Assembly (NCBI GenBank): GCA_018970255.1
Contig: JAGWWS010000029.1
Location: 1 to 32,520, forward strand
DNA: 32,520 nucleotides
Source of the DNA: Verrucomicrobiota bacterium
Lineage (GTDB): Bacteria > Verrucomicrobiota > Verrucomicrobiia > Chthoniobacterales > Terrimicrobiaceae
Direction of reading: 5' to 3'
Shown here in pieces: positions 7,490-15,001 of this stretch. A program made the position numbers and the translations under genes. The notes below the pieces were generated by a model that saw only the letters and a program-made list of their open reading frames with translations, searched no databases and was not told where the DNA came from. Within the stretch, counting starts at the first letter, position 1. Each line of letters starts with the position of its first letter.

Positions 7490-8649
7490 GCATCCGGATT
7501 GCGGAACACATCCGGGACATCCCGCGCTCGGGTATCCGGGATTTTTTCGAAATCGTCCAAACGATGGACGATGTGGTTTCGCTCGGCATCGGGGAACCGG
7601 ATTTCGCCACACCCTGGCACATCCGCGAGGCGGCCGTGTATGCGCTGGAAAAAGGGCGCACCGGCTACACCTCGAACCTCGGGTTGCCTCGGCTTCGCCG
7701 CAGCATCTCCGATTATGTCTCCCGGAATTTCGGCATCCGCTACGAACCGCTCTCAGAGGTGTTGGTTTCGGTGGGCGTTTCGGAGGCGATCGACCTCGCC
7801 TTGCGCGCGCTGCTCGATCCGGGCGACGAGGTTGTTTACCACGAGCCCTGTTATGTCTCCTACGCACCAAGCATCGCGATGGCCCGCGGGGTGGCGAAGG
7901 CGGTGCGGACGCATGCGGCCGATGGTTTTTCGCTGAGGGCGGAGGCGCTCGCGGGGGCTGTGACGCCGAGGACGCGAGCCGTGATGCTGAATTTTCCGAC
8001 CAACCCGACCGGTGCGACGATGGAGCCCGCGGAACTCGAAAAAATCGCCCGCGTCTGCGTGGAAAAGGACCTCGTGGTCCTGAGCGATGAAATTTACAGC
8101 GAGCTGACATTCGATGGCGGCAAGCACACGAGCATCGCCTCGTTCCCGGGGATGCAGGAACGCACGGTGTTCCTGCACGGGCTTTCAAAGGCGTTTGCGA
8201 TGACCGGGTGGCGCATCGGGTTCGCCTGCGCTCCGGCGGAACTGATTGAGGCCATGATGAAAATCCACCAATATTCCATCCTGTGCGCGCCGATCATGGG
8301 CCAGGATGCGGCGGTGGAAGCACTCGAGCGCGGTGCCGACAGCGTGGCGAAGATGCGGGACGAATACGAATTGCGGCGGAATTTCATCGTCAGCTCGCTG
8401 AACGAAATGGGCCTGCCGTGCCGCAGCCCGCGCGGGTCGTTTTATGTGTTCCCGGAGATTTCGGGGACCGGGCTTTCGAGCCGGGATTTTTCGATGCGGT
8501 TGCTTCAGGAAAAGCGCGTGGCGGTCGTGCCCGGGACGGCTTTCGGCCCCGGCGGCGAGGGCCATGTCCGCTGCAGCTTCGCCACCGCCCTCGACCAAAT
8601 CAAAACCGCGATGCTCCGCATGGAGGAGTTCGTGCGGGGATTGAAATAG
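7486..8649 (+). CDS. Class I/II pyridoxal-phosphate aminotransferase
   Basis: A 387-aa fold-type I aminotransferase. LGIGEPDFATP near residue 32, NFPTNPTGA, VLSDEIYSEL and SKAFAMTGWRIGF (PLP lysine, about residue 235) are the classical AspC/AlaT-like motifs. Substrate is uncertain; aspartate, alanine or an aromatic/branched amino acid is possible. The start is the GTG at 7486 overlapping the regulator's TGA; no Shine-Dalgarno site is visible, so translation is likely coupled. The 3' end is 6 bases from the end of the convergent agmatine deiminase gene, with no room for separate terminators. Confidence 0.92.
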   Translation: MSIRIAEHIRDIPRSGIRDFFEIVQTMDDVVSLGIGEPDFATPWHIREAAVYALEKGRTGYTSNLGLPRLRRSISDYVSRNFGIRYEPLSEVLVSVGVSEAIDLALRALLDPGDEVVYHEPCYVSYAPSIAMARGVAKAVRTHAADGFSLRAEALAGAVTPRTRAVMLNFPTNPTGATMEPAELEKIARVCVEKDLVVLSDEIYSELTFDGGKHTSIASFPGMQERTVFLHGLSKAFAMTGWRIGFACAPAELIEAMMKIHQYSILCAPIMGQDAAVEALERGADSVAKMRDEYELRRNFIVSSLNEMGLPCRSPRGSFYVFPEISGTGLSSRDFSMRLLQEKRVAVVPGTAFGPGGEGHVRCSFATALDQIKTAMLRMEEFVRGLK

Positions 8650-8655
8650 CCTGAA

Positions 8656-9702
8656 TCAAACCGCCGGCTGCTGCTGCGTGAGGCAGTGGAAGGCGCCGAG
8701 GCCCCAGATCAACTCCTGGCAATCAATCGGCACGATGCGGCGGCTGGGGAACGCCTCGTGGAGCGCCGAGACGGCCCAGGCGTCGTTGCGCTCGCCGTAA
8801 ACGGGGAGCAGGACCACGGTGTTGGCGATGTAGAAATTTGCGTAGCTGGCCGGGAGCCGCTGCCCGTCGCGCTCGATGCGGCGAGGCATGGGCAGCGTGT
8901 GGACATGCAGGGGAGTGCCGTCGGCCAGACGCATCGTGTGGAGCCGGTCGAGGTTTTGGCGGAGCGGTTCGAAATTCGGGTCGGACTCGTCCTCCTCGAC
9001 AACGGTGAGCACGGTATCCCTCGAGATGAACCGCGTGATATCGTCCACATGCCCGTCGGTGTCGTCGCCCTCGATGCCGTCGCCGAGCCAGAGGATTTTT
9101 TCGACGCCGAGCGCGGCGCGGAGCTTTTTCTCAATGGCATGACGGTCAAGCGAGGGGTTGCGGTTCGCGTTGAGAAGGCAACTTTCGGTGGTGAGGAGGG
9201 TGCCTTCGCCATTGGTGTCGATGGACCCGCCCTCGAGGATGAAATCGTGGAAGCCGAAAACCGGAACGCCGAGCGCCCGGGCGGCGGCAGCGGGGACGGC
9301 GTTGTCCTCGTCGAAGGGCGAGAGTTTGTAGCCCCAGGCGTTGAAGCCGAAGTCGAGCGCGGCGAGTTTTGGCTCCTTTTTCCGCGTGACAAAAATCGGC
9401 CCGTGGTCGCGGCACCAGGGTTCGTCTGTCGGGATGTGGAAGAATTCGATGCGGTCGGGCGGACAGTTTTTCAGGAGCTTGCGGACCTCTTTTTCCTGCG
9501 CGGCGCAATTCACATTGATGCGGACCATTTCGGACTCCGCGAGCGCCTCCGCCATTTTCACAAAGGTGGGAATGACGCGCGGCAACGAGCCCGGGAAGCT
9601 GTTTGATTCGGGTTGTGGCCAGGAAATCCAGGTCGCCTCGTGGGGCTCCCACTCGGCGGGCATGCGGTAGCCTTTTTCTGCGGGGGAGACTGCGTGCTTC
9701 AT
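8656..9702 (-). CDS. aguA: Agmatine deiminase
   Basis: Hydrolyses agmatine to N-carbamoylputrescine, part of arginine-to-putrescine synthesis or agmatine breakdown. The 348-aa protein belongs to the peptidyl-arginine deiminase (PAD_porph) family: MPAEWEPHEATWISWP at the start, DEPWCRDHGPIF, EGGSIDTNGEGTLLTTESCLLN, EGDDTDGHVDDITRF, and the catalytic Cys in GAFHCLTQQQ at the C-terminus. No N-carbamoylputrescine amidase lies next to it. The ATG at 9702 is preceded by a promoter-like element. It is divergent from the nuclease-fold gene. Confidence 0.95.
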   Translation of the reverse strand: MKHAVSPAEKGYRMPAEWEPHEATWISWPQPESNSFPGSLPRVIPTFVKMAEALAESEMVRINVNCAAQEKEVRKLLKNCPPDRIEFFHIPTDEPWCRDHGPIFVTRKKEPKLAALDFGFNAWGYKLSPFDEDNAVPAAAARALGVPVFGFHDFILEGGSIDTNGEGTLLTTESCLLNANRNPSLDRHAIEKKLRAALGVEKILWLGDGIEGDDTDGHVDDITRFISRDTVLTVVEEDESDPNFEPLRQNLDRLHTMRLADGTPLHVHTLPMPRRIERDGQRLPASYANFYIANTVVLLPVYGERNDAWAVSALHEAFPSRRIVPIDCQELIWGLGAFHCLTQQQPAV

Positions 9703-9710
9703 CTTTTGCG

Positions 9711-9739
9711 AGAATTCGCGGAAGTGGAACGGCGGACAA
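9711..9739 (-). promoter_or_regulatory. Candidate aguA promoter, leaderless geometry
   Basis: On the minus strand TTGTCC (9739-9734), 17 bases, AATTCT (9716-9711), then 8 bases to the ATG at 9702. Box matches are moderate; the spacing repeats that of neighbouring gene heads. Confidence 0.4.
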
Positions 9740-9784
9740 GGGCAAAGTCCTGGTGGACGAAAATCGCAAAGCCGAGATGCGCGT

Positions 9785-9813
9785 TTGCCATAGCGGAAAT
9801 GAGCAGGCAGGAT
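9785..9813 (+). promoter_or_regulatory. Candidate promoter of the nuclease-fold gene
   Basis: TTGCCA (9785-9790), 17 bases, CAGGAT (9808-9813), then 9 bases to the ATG at 9823. If used, the in-frame ATG at 9799 lies upstream of the transcript, which favours the 9823 start. Confidence 0.4.
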
Positions 9814-9822
9814 TTCTTACCG

Positions 9823-11355
9823 ATGCAGAGGTTCCCCGTTTTGTTGGCAGTTTTTTTCGCTTTGTCCTTCCGTCCGCTGGATGCGCGGGAGTTCACGGTT
9901 CTCACTTACAATGTCGAAAACCTCTTCGATGCCGATGGCGCGGCGGCATTCGATGACTACAAGGAAACAGGTGAGCCAAATTCTTACACACGCGCGCATG
10001 CATTGGAAAAAATCCGGACGATCGGGCGCGTGCTCGAAAGCTTCAACGGCGGGCAAGGTCCCGAGGTGGTTTTGTTCAATGAATTCGAGATCGATTTCAC
10101 GCCGGAGTCATCCACCACAGATTTGTCTGCGTTTTTGGAAAAACACCGGAATACGAAGCTGGAGAGGATGCTCGGCGATCGATTTGACGCCGGGGTGAAG
10201 GGGTTGCCATCCGAGGCGCTGCTTTTGAAGCATCTCGATGATATCGGACTCAAAGGCTACCATGTGGCGATTGGCGGAGATCAACCCGATCCCGGCGCGG
10301 TCGAGGGGAATTCGAGGGAGCGACAAGTGAAGGCCCACAAAAATGCAGTCTTCAGCAAATTTCCGATCACGTCCGTAAAGAGTCATTCGACGGCAAACGC
10401 CCGCGACATTCTTGAAGCCACGCTGGATGTGGACGGGAAGCCATTCACTGTTTTCGTGAACCATTGGAAATCCGGTGCGAGCGATCCGGAGTCCGAGGTT
10501 TCGCGGCGGGAAAATGCGGCGACACTACGCAAGCGCCTCGATGAAATTTTCGCCACCGATCCGTCTGCCGATGTCTTGATTGCCGGAGATTTTAACAGCA
10601 ATCACAACCAGAGTGTGGTGTTCCCGGAAGTGGCGCCGTCGGGATTGAACGATGTCCTCGGATCTCGTGGGAACGAGGCGGAGACGGCCTCGGCACGCGG
10701 GCTGTCGCTCTACAACCTCTGGTATGAACTGCCTACCGCCGAACACGGCTCGGATCATCATCGCGGATACTGGGGGACATTGATGCAAAAAATCATCACG
10801 CCCGGTCTCTACGACAAAAATGGAATCCAATATGTGGACAATTCCTTCACCCGGGTGGTCCTGCCCGGCGTGAATGCGGTCGAGCCGTTGAAATTACCGA
10901 AACGCTGGACCAATGCGGGACGCAGCGGCGGCGGGGCGAGTGACCACTTCCCTGTCGCGGCGAGGTTTCGCACCGTGGAGGAGGGTGACAAGGAATCGCG
11001 ACTGGCGCCCGAGAATCCCGGAAGCGATCAGGGGGAAACGGCGGATCGATTGAAGATTCCTTACGGGAGCATGAAGCCGGACGATGTGCCGGTGTTCTCC
11101 CACCAGCACGCGCGGGAACCGGGTTTGAATGGCGGTGGATTTTTTCTGGTGCGCGGGCGGGTGGTTTCTGTTGACCCAACCGTAATCGAGACTGCGGGAG
11201 ATCAATACGAGGTCTTTGCGCACGATGAGGGACTGCGGGGGAGGATTCGCTCTTGGGAGAAGGACAGTCGGGTGGAATTTCTCGGACAACTCGGGCTTCA
11301 CAGGGGCCGACAGCAGTTCGTGGTGTTCGATCCGGGTTGGATTTTGGAAGAGTGA
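9823..11355 (+). CDS. Secreted endonuclease/exonuclease/phosphatase-fold protein
   Basis: 510 aa from the ATG at 9823 (an in-frame ATG at 9799 would add 8 residues). The N-terminus FPVLLAVFFALSFRPLDA looks like a signal peptide, suggesting export. The EEP (DNase I-like) fold is shown by FTVLTYNVENLFD, VLFNEFEIDF, FVNHWKSGA, LIAGDFNSNHNQS and SDHFPVAARF, which carry the metal-binding Asn, Glu, His and Asp positions. A C-terminal domain of about 100 residues is unassigned. The substrate could be nucleic acid, a phosphoester or a lipid head group. It overlaps the following methyltransferase gene by GTGA. Confidence 0.85.
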   Translation: MQRFPVLLAVFFALSFRPLDAREFTVLTYNVENLFDADGAAAFDDYKETGEPNSYTRAHALEKIRTIGRVLESFNGGQGPEVVLFNEFEIDFTPESSTTDLSAFLEKHRNTKLERMLGDRFDAGVKGLPSEALLLKHLDDIGLKGYHVAIGGDQPDPGAVEGNSRERQVKAHKNAVFSKFPITSVKSHSTANARDILEATLDVDGKPFTVFVNHWKSGASDPESEVSRRENAATLRKRLDEIFATDPSADVLIAGDFNSNHNQSVVFPEVAPSGLNDVLGSRGNEAETASARGLSLYNLWYELPTAEHGSDHHRGYWGTLMQKIITPGLYDKNGIQYVDNSFTRVVLPGVNAVEPLKLPKRWTNAGRSGGGASDHFPVAARFRTVEEGDKESRLAPENPGSDQGETADRLKIPYGSMKPDDVPVFSHQHAREPGLNGGGFFLVRGRVVSVDPTVIETAGDQYEVFAHDEGLRGRIRSWEKDSRVEFLGQLGLHRGRQQFVVFDPGWILEE

Positions 11356-12044
11356 AGAAGGCGGTCGCCGATTTTTTCGCGCACTGGGAGGTTTATCGCC
11401 TCTGCATCGAGCACAACACGCTTCATCACCGCGAAGTCGAATCGGCTCTCAGAATCGAAATGACCGGAGCGCCAGCTGGATTTCGTTTTTTGGATTTGGC
11501 TGCGGGGGATGCATGGACAACTTCGCGGGTCTTGGCCGGCAAGTCCGTGGATTTTTATCGGGCGGTGGATTTTTCGGCTGAGGCGTTGGATTACGCACGG
11601 CGCAACACGGAGCAGCTGCGCTGCCGGAGAGATTTTTGTCTCGAGGATCTCAGGACTTATCTGCGCGCGGAGGTTGAACAGTTCGATTTCGTTTACCTCG
11701 GCCTTTCCCTTCATCACCTGCAGCTCAATGCCAAAAAAGAAGTGATGCTCGACATTCATCGCGCCATGGCACCGGGCGGATTCTTTTTTCTCTACGAGCC
11801 GATTCTTCATGGTGATGAAGGACGCGAGGCGTGCCTGTCTCGTTGGAAGGCAAACATGGACCGCACTTGGACGGGATTTCCAGAGAAGGCACAGGCTGCG
11901 GTTTGGAAACATGTGGAGTCTTCCGATTTTCCCGAGTCGTTTGCGACTTGGACCGAAATGGCCGCGGCAGCCGGCTTTCGCGAGCCCGTGGAACTTTTCC
12001 GGGATAGCGGAAATTTTTATTCCCTGATGCGTTTCAGGGCTTGA
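11352..12044 (+). CDS. SAM-dependent methyltransferase, class I
   Basis: 230 aa. The glycine motif is FRFLDLAAGDAWTTSRVL, followed by FYRAVDFSAEALDYAR, FDFVYLGLSLHHL and MAPGGFFFLYEPI, the order of motifs I-IV of a Rossmann methyltransferase of the UbiE/ubiquinone-methylase type. Substrate unknown. The start is the GTG at 11352, which overlaps the stop of the nuclease-fold gene; a longer frame upstream is out-of-frame reading of that gene. Its end is 5 bases from the end of the convergent Hsp70-like gene. Confidence 0.85.
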   Translation: MKKAVADFFAHWEVYRLCIEHNTLHHREVESALRIEMTGAPAGFRFLDLAAGDAWTTSRVLAGKSVDFYRAVDFSAEALDYARRNTEQLRCRRDFCLEDLRTYLRAEVEQFDFVYLGLSLHHLQLNAKKEVMLDIHRAMAPGGFFFLYEPILHGDEGREACLSRWKANMDRTWTGFPEKAQAAVWKHVESSDFPESFATWTEMAAAAGFREPVELFRDSGNFYSLMRFRA

Positions 12045-12049
12045 GTGCG

Positions 12050-13861
12050 CTACTGCAGCCGGACGTTGAATTCCAACTTCCAGCGTTGCGAAGTCGCGGG
12101 GTGGATGAAGTAAAGCTCGAGGTTGCCGAGTTCGGTCACGCGGGATTCGAGTCGCACCGGAACTTCCTCGCCGGGTTGGTGGCCGGACGGGGGTGGGATT
12201 TCGATTTGGAGCTTTGCAGATTCCTCGAGCACGGACGCGTCGGGAAGAATCTCGCCGGGTCGGTCTCCCGCACGGATTTCGGATTGGAAGAAACGAAATT
12301 CAGATGTCTCGCCGGTGTAGAGCAGGAACTCTCGGTCGCAGAGTTCGTGCGAGGTTCCTTCTTCCATTCCTTGCGGTGCCACGCAGAGCGCTTTCACGAC
12401 GGGACGGCGGCCGGGAACCGCCATCGCGGCGGATTGTATTCCGATGTAGTAGGAGCGCGCCGTGCCGGATTTGATGCGAAGGCCTTTGCCTGTGGCTCGC
12501 AGCCGTGAATAGATGGCCGCGCCGATTGCAACCGCATGGTCCGGTCGCGCGCCGAGAAGTTCACGAACCTCGATACCGGACCACCCGGAAAGAAGCTTCA
12601 AAATGCGGGCGCGAAGTGGGGCTGCGTTGAAAACGCCGCCGTTGAAGAGGACAGCGTCGGGAACGATGAGCGGACCGGTGACGGTTTTTTTCAATCCGCC
12701 GATGGAGTCGAGTAGGGTGGGGGAGGAGACGATGTTTTCGCGGGCGCGTGTGAGGAAGCGGGCGAGATGCTTGGAAATGGCCGCATCGGCCGCGTAGGGG
12801 AGCCCCGATTCGCGAAGGCCGCCAGGACGGCGAAGTAGCGGCATTTCGGTGGGGGCTGTGAAGGGCAGAAAGCCATCGAGGACGATGGAATCGACTTCAG
12901 CGCGGGTCAGCTTGGCGGAAATCGTCGAGGCGACCAGACGACTGCTTCGTGATGGAATGGCAAGCGAGACCTCGGCAGGGGCGGAGTCGGAGAGCAGGGT
13001 TTCCTTGGCGGAGCGGATGGATTGGACGAGGGCGAGGAATTGCCACTCGTCCAATGAGGTGCCAGCGGCCTCAAGTTGCGAGGCGGTGTGGTGCGCGAGG
13101 GCGAGGTCCATGTTGTCGCCACCGAGCAAAAGGTGCTCGCCCACCGCGACGCGCTCGAGCGCGAGATTTCCGTCGCGTTCGAATACGGCAATCAAGCTGA
13201 AGTCCGCTGTGCCGCCGCCGATATCGCAAACAAGAATGAGGTCGCCGGCGCCGACTTGCTCACGCCAATCCGACTCGTGATTCCCGAGCCAAGCGTAGAA
13301 CGCCGCCTGCGGCTCTTCCAACAAGGTGGCGGAGCCGAGTCCGGCTTGTTGTGCCGCTTCGAGAGTCAGACTGCGTGCGGCTTCGTCGAAAGATGCCGGG
13401 ACCGTGATGACCGTGTGGTCGGTTTGGAGCGAGGGTTCCGTTTCGCGGAAATTTGACAGCAGGTGGGCTAAGAGCTTTTCGGAGACCGCAAGCGGGGACC
13501 ATTTTTCGGAAACTTTTTCGCTTTGCCACGGGAGAATCCCGGCGCGGCGGTCGACTTGCGGATGGCACAGCCAGCTTTTTGCGGAAACAATCAAGCGGTC
13601 TGGTTGCAAGGCACCGCGTGCGCGCGCGTGGGAGCCGCAAAACCAATTCCGGGCTTCGTCTTGCCAAGGCAACGCCGGCGCGCCTTCCGGAAATTCGGCG
13701 GAGGAGGGGAGATAAACTGCCGAAGGCAGAAGGTCGCGTTCGCCTATGCCATTTGTGGATTCGACCTGTGAAATGGGTAGAATTTCCGGCGAAGCTTCGC
13801 CCTTCGCAATGGCGATGGCACAATTGCTCGTTCCGAGGTCGATTCCGATGAATTCGCTCAT
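12050..13861 (-). CDS. Hsp70-family ATPase, divergent (DUF2760-associated)
   Basis: 603 aa. The actin-like ATPase is clear: FIGIDLGTSNCAIAIA (phosphate 1), HTVITVPASFDEAARS, LLEEPQAAFYAWL, VCDIGGGTADFSLI (phosphate 2), VLFNGGVFNAAPLR (adenosine) and a hydrophobic GAAIYSRL helix. The C-terminal ~120 residues are a beta-rich region with little resemblance to the DnaK peptide-binding domain, and there is no long helical lid or EEVD-like tail. The ATG at 13861 gives the canonical start. It lies 26 bases after the DUF2760 gene. In other bacteria DUF2760 proteins neighbour similar Hsp70 genes; the pair may be a specialised chaperone. Confidence 0.9.
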   Translation of the reverse strand: MSEFIGIDLGTSNCAIAIAKGEASPEILPISQVESTNGIGERDLLPSAVYLPSSAEFPEGAPALPWQDEARNWFCGSHARARGALQPDRLIVSAKSWLCHPQVDRRAGILPWQSEKVSEKWSPLAVSEKLLAHLLSNFRETEPSLQTDHTVITVPASFDEAARSLTLEAAQQAGLGSATLLEEPQAAFYAWLGNHESDWREQVGAGDLILVCDIGGGTADFSLIAVFERDGNLALERVAVGEHLLLGGDNMDLALAHHTASQLEAAGTSLDEWQFLALVQSIRSAKETLLSDSAPAEVSLAIPSRSSRLVASTISAKLTRAEVDSIVLDGFLPFTAPTEMPLLRRPGGLRESGLPYAADAAISKHLARFLTRARENIVSSPTLLDSIGGLKKTVTGPLIVPDAVLFNGGVFNAAPLRARILKLLSGWSGIEVRELLGARPDHAVAIGAAIYSRLRATGKGLRIKSGTARSYYIGIQSAAMAVPGRRPVVKALCVAPQGMEEGTSHELCDREFLLYTGETSEFRFFQSEIRAGDRPGEILPDASVLEESAKLQIEIPPPSGHQPGEEVPVRLESRVTELGNLELYFIHPATSQRWKLEFNVRLQ

Positions 13862-13887
13862 GGTGAAGCTCGAAATTTGCCGGCGGC

Positions 13888-14478
13888 TTACTTGCAAATC
13901 TCGATCTCGGCGGGCGCGATGACCGGCAGAGAAGAGCCCGTTTTCGCGGCGATTCTTGGGAGTTTCACCGATCGAGAAACCCAGCCGGGATGAAGCAATT
14001 TGCCATGATAGGGGGGATTTTCAGGAACCGAGCCCAGCAAGCGATGTCCCTCCGCATCGAATCCCGCCTCAAGGGTCACCGCAGCGCCTTCTTTCTCGGT
14101 TCGGAGCGGAGCGATGTCGAAATACTCGTCGAGGACCTTCTTGCATCCGGAATGAACGACGCGCGCGGCCGAGCCGAGTTGTTGGTCCGTGGCCGTCGAA
14201 ATGTCCTCTTTGGCAAAATCCACGAGTCGACCGTGTTCCTGGAGCAGTGCCAGCAGGGAAACAATTTCGGCCTCAGGGCGAGGGGCGGGAGCCGACGGCT
14301 GAGCAGTTGGAGTTGCTGAGATTGGCTTTTTCGTGCGAAGCCCCAAAAAAACCAGCGCCACGCCTATAATGACGGACAAAATTTGAGCAGCGAAATGCCC
14401 ACGTGGATCCGGACAAAACGGCGCTGCGATGTTCAACAAAGCGATGACGACAGCGCAAACAACGATCGGATTTTTCAT
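13888..14478 (-). CDS. DUF2760 membrane-anchored protein
   Basis: 196 aa. Two hydrophobic helices lie at the N-terminus (about residues 5-20 and 30-48), then a Pro/Ala-rich linker, then a conserved soluble domain: LLALLQEHGRLVDFAKEDIS, ARVVHSGCKKVLDEYFD, LRTEKEGAAVTLEAGFD, HGKLLHPGWVSRSVKLP. This matches my knowledge of the DUF2760 family, whose biochemical role is unknown. It sits immediately upstream of an Hsp70-like ATPase, which suggests it anchors or feeds substrates to that ATPase at the membrane (inference). Confidence 0.8.
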   Translation of the reverse strand: MKNPIVVCAVVIALLNIAAPFCPDPRGHFAAQILSVIIGVALVFLGLRTKKPISATPTAQPSAPAPRPEAEIVSLLALLQEHGRLVDFAKEDISTATDQQLGSAARVVHSGCKKVLDEYFDIAPLRTEKEGAAVTLEAGFDAEGHRLLGSVPENPPYHGKLLHPGWVSRSVKLPRIAAKTGSSLPVIAPAEIEICK

Positions 14479-14489
14479 AGCGGGCGGAG

Positions 14490-14518
14490 TGTGTAGGAGA
14501 AGGGTGTTCGCTTGGCAA
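14490..14518 (-). promoter_or_regulatory. Candidate promoter of the DUF2760-Hsp70 pair
   Basis: On the minus strand TTGCCA (14518-14513), 17 bases, TACACA (14495-14490), then 11 bases to the ATG at 14478. No Shine-Dalgarno site is visible. It is divergent from the rpsO promoter. Confidence 0.45.
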
Positions 14519-14553
14519 TTGGAGTTTCCACCCGAGGCCGAACCGCTTTTCCC

Positions 14554-14582
14554 TTGTCAGTCCCGCGAACGCATGGCATTAA
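14554..14582 (+). promoter_or_regulatory. Candidate rpsO promoter
   Basis: TTGTCA (14554-14559), 17 bases, CATTAA (14577-14582). Expected initiation near 14589 leaves a leader of about 22 bases, A-rich and lacking a Shine-Dalgarno sequence. Unlike most gene heads here, this one is not leaderless. Confidence 0.55.
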
Positions 14583-14610
14583 CCAAGTCCTACAACAAAA
14601 GAAAAACCAA

Positions 14611-14871
14611 ATGGCCAAAGCAGCAGCAAATCCTGTGGATGCATTGAAACTCCACGACAAAGACACCGGCAGCGCAGATGTTCAAGTCGCGCTCCTCACA
14701 AAGCGAATTTCGCTTCTCACCGAGCATCTCAAAACCAACGCCAAGGACCACTCGTCCCGCCGCGGTTTGCTCAAACTCGTCGCCAAGCGTCGCAGTTTGC
14801 TTGATTACCTCAAGCGCACAGCCGCCCCTCGCTACAGCGCCGTCATCGAGAAACTCGATCTCCGCAAGTAA
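14611..14871 (+). CDS. rpsO: 30S ribosomal protein S15
   Basis: 86 aa, the normal size. Binds 16S rRNA and the central domain of the small subunit. Typical features are [42 protein letters not shown] and LLDYLKR. The ATG at 14611 gives the canonical MAKAAANP start; the frame extends upstream with no support. It is followed after 130 bases by pnp, a widely conserved neighbour. The leader has no Shine-Dalgarno site but is A-rich. Confidence 0.97.
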   Translation: MAKAAANPVDALKLHDKDTGSADVQVALLTKRISLLTEHLKTNAKDHSSRRGLLKLVAKRRSLLDYLKRTAAPRYSAVIEKLDLRK

Positions 14872-14962
14872 ACCCTCGCGGATTTCCTCAAAAACGAACC
14901 GGGCCGGGGCTACTCACCTCGTGACCAGTTCGATCGTAGCCTCGCAGAATAAGGCTCATTCA

Positions 14963-14992
14963 TTAACACGCACATCTATTCCATTTTAAAAT
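14963..14992 (+). promoter_or_regulatory. Candidate pnp promoter, near-leaderless
   Basis: TTAACA (14963-14968), 18 bases, TAAAAT (14987-14992), then 9 bases to the ATG at 15002. Both boxes match the consensus at 5 of 6 positions. The remainder of 14872-14962 contains no clear hairpin terminator. Confidence 0.6.
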
Positions 14993-15001
14993 AAAGACAC
15001 C

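Noticed and set aside
6044-8188. A 714-codon minus-strand frame opposite the aminotransferases
   Set aside because: It runs against three genes with well-supported motifs on the plus strand; no coherent domain is visible.
9613-9822. N-terminal extension of the nuclease-fold gene upstream of its signal peptide
   Set aside because: The extension is antisense to aguA and the predicted promoter at 9785-9813 lies inside it.
14573-14647. Upstream out-of-frame ATG before rpsO that could be a leader peptide
   Set aside because: The ATG lies within the predicted promoter, upstream of the expected transcript start, and the reading is out of frame with rpsO.
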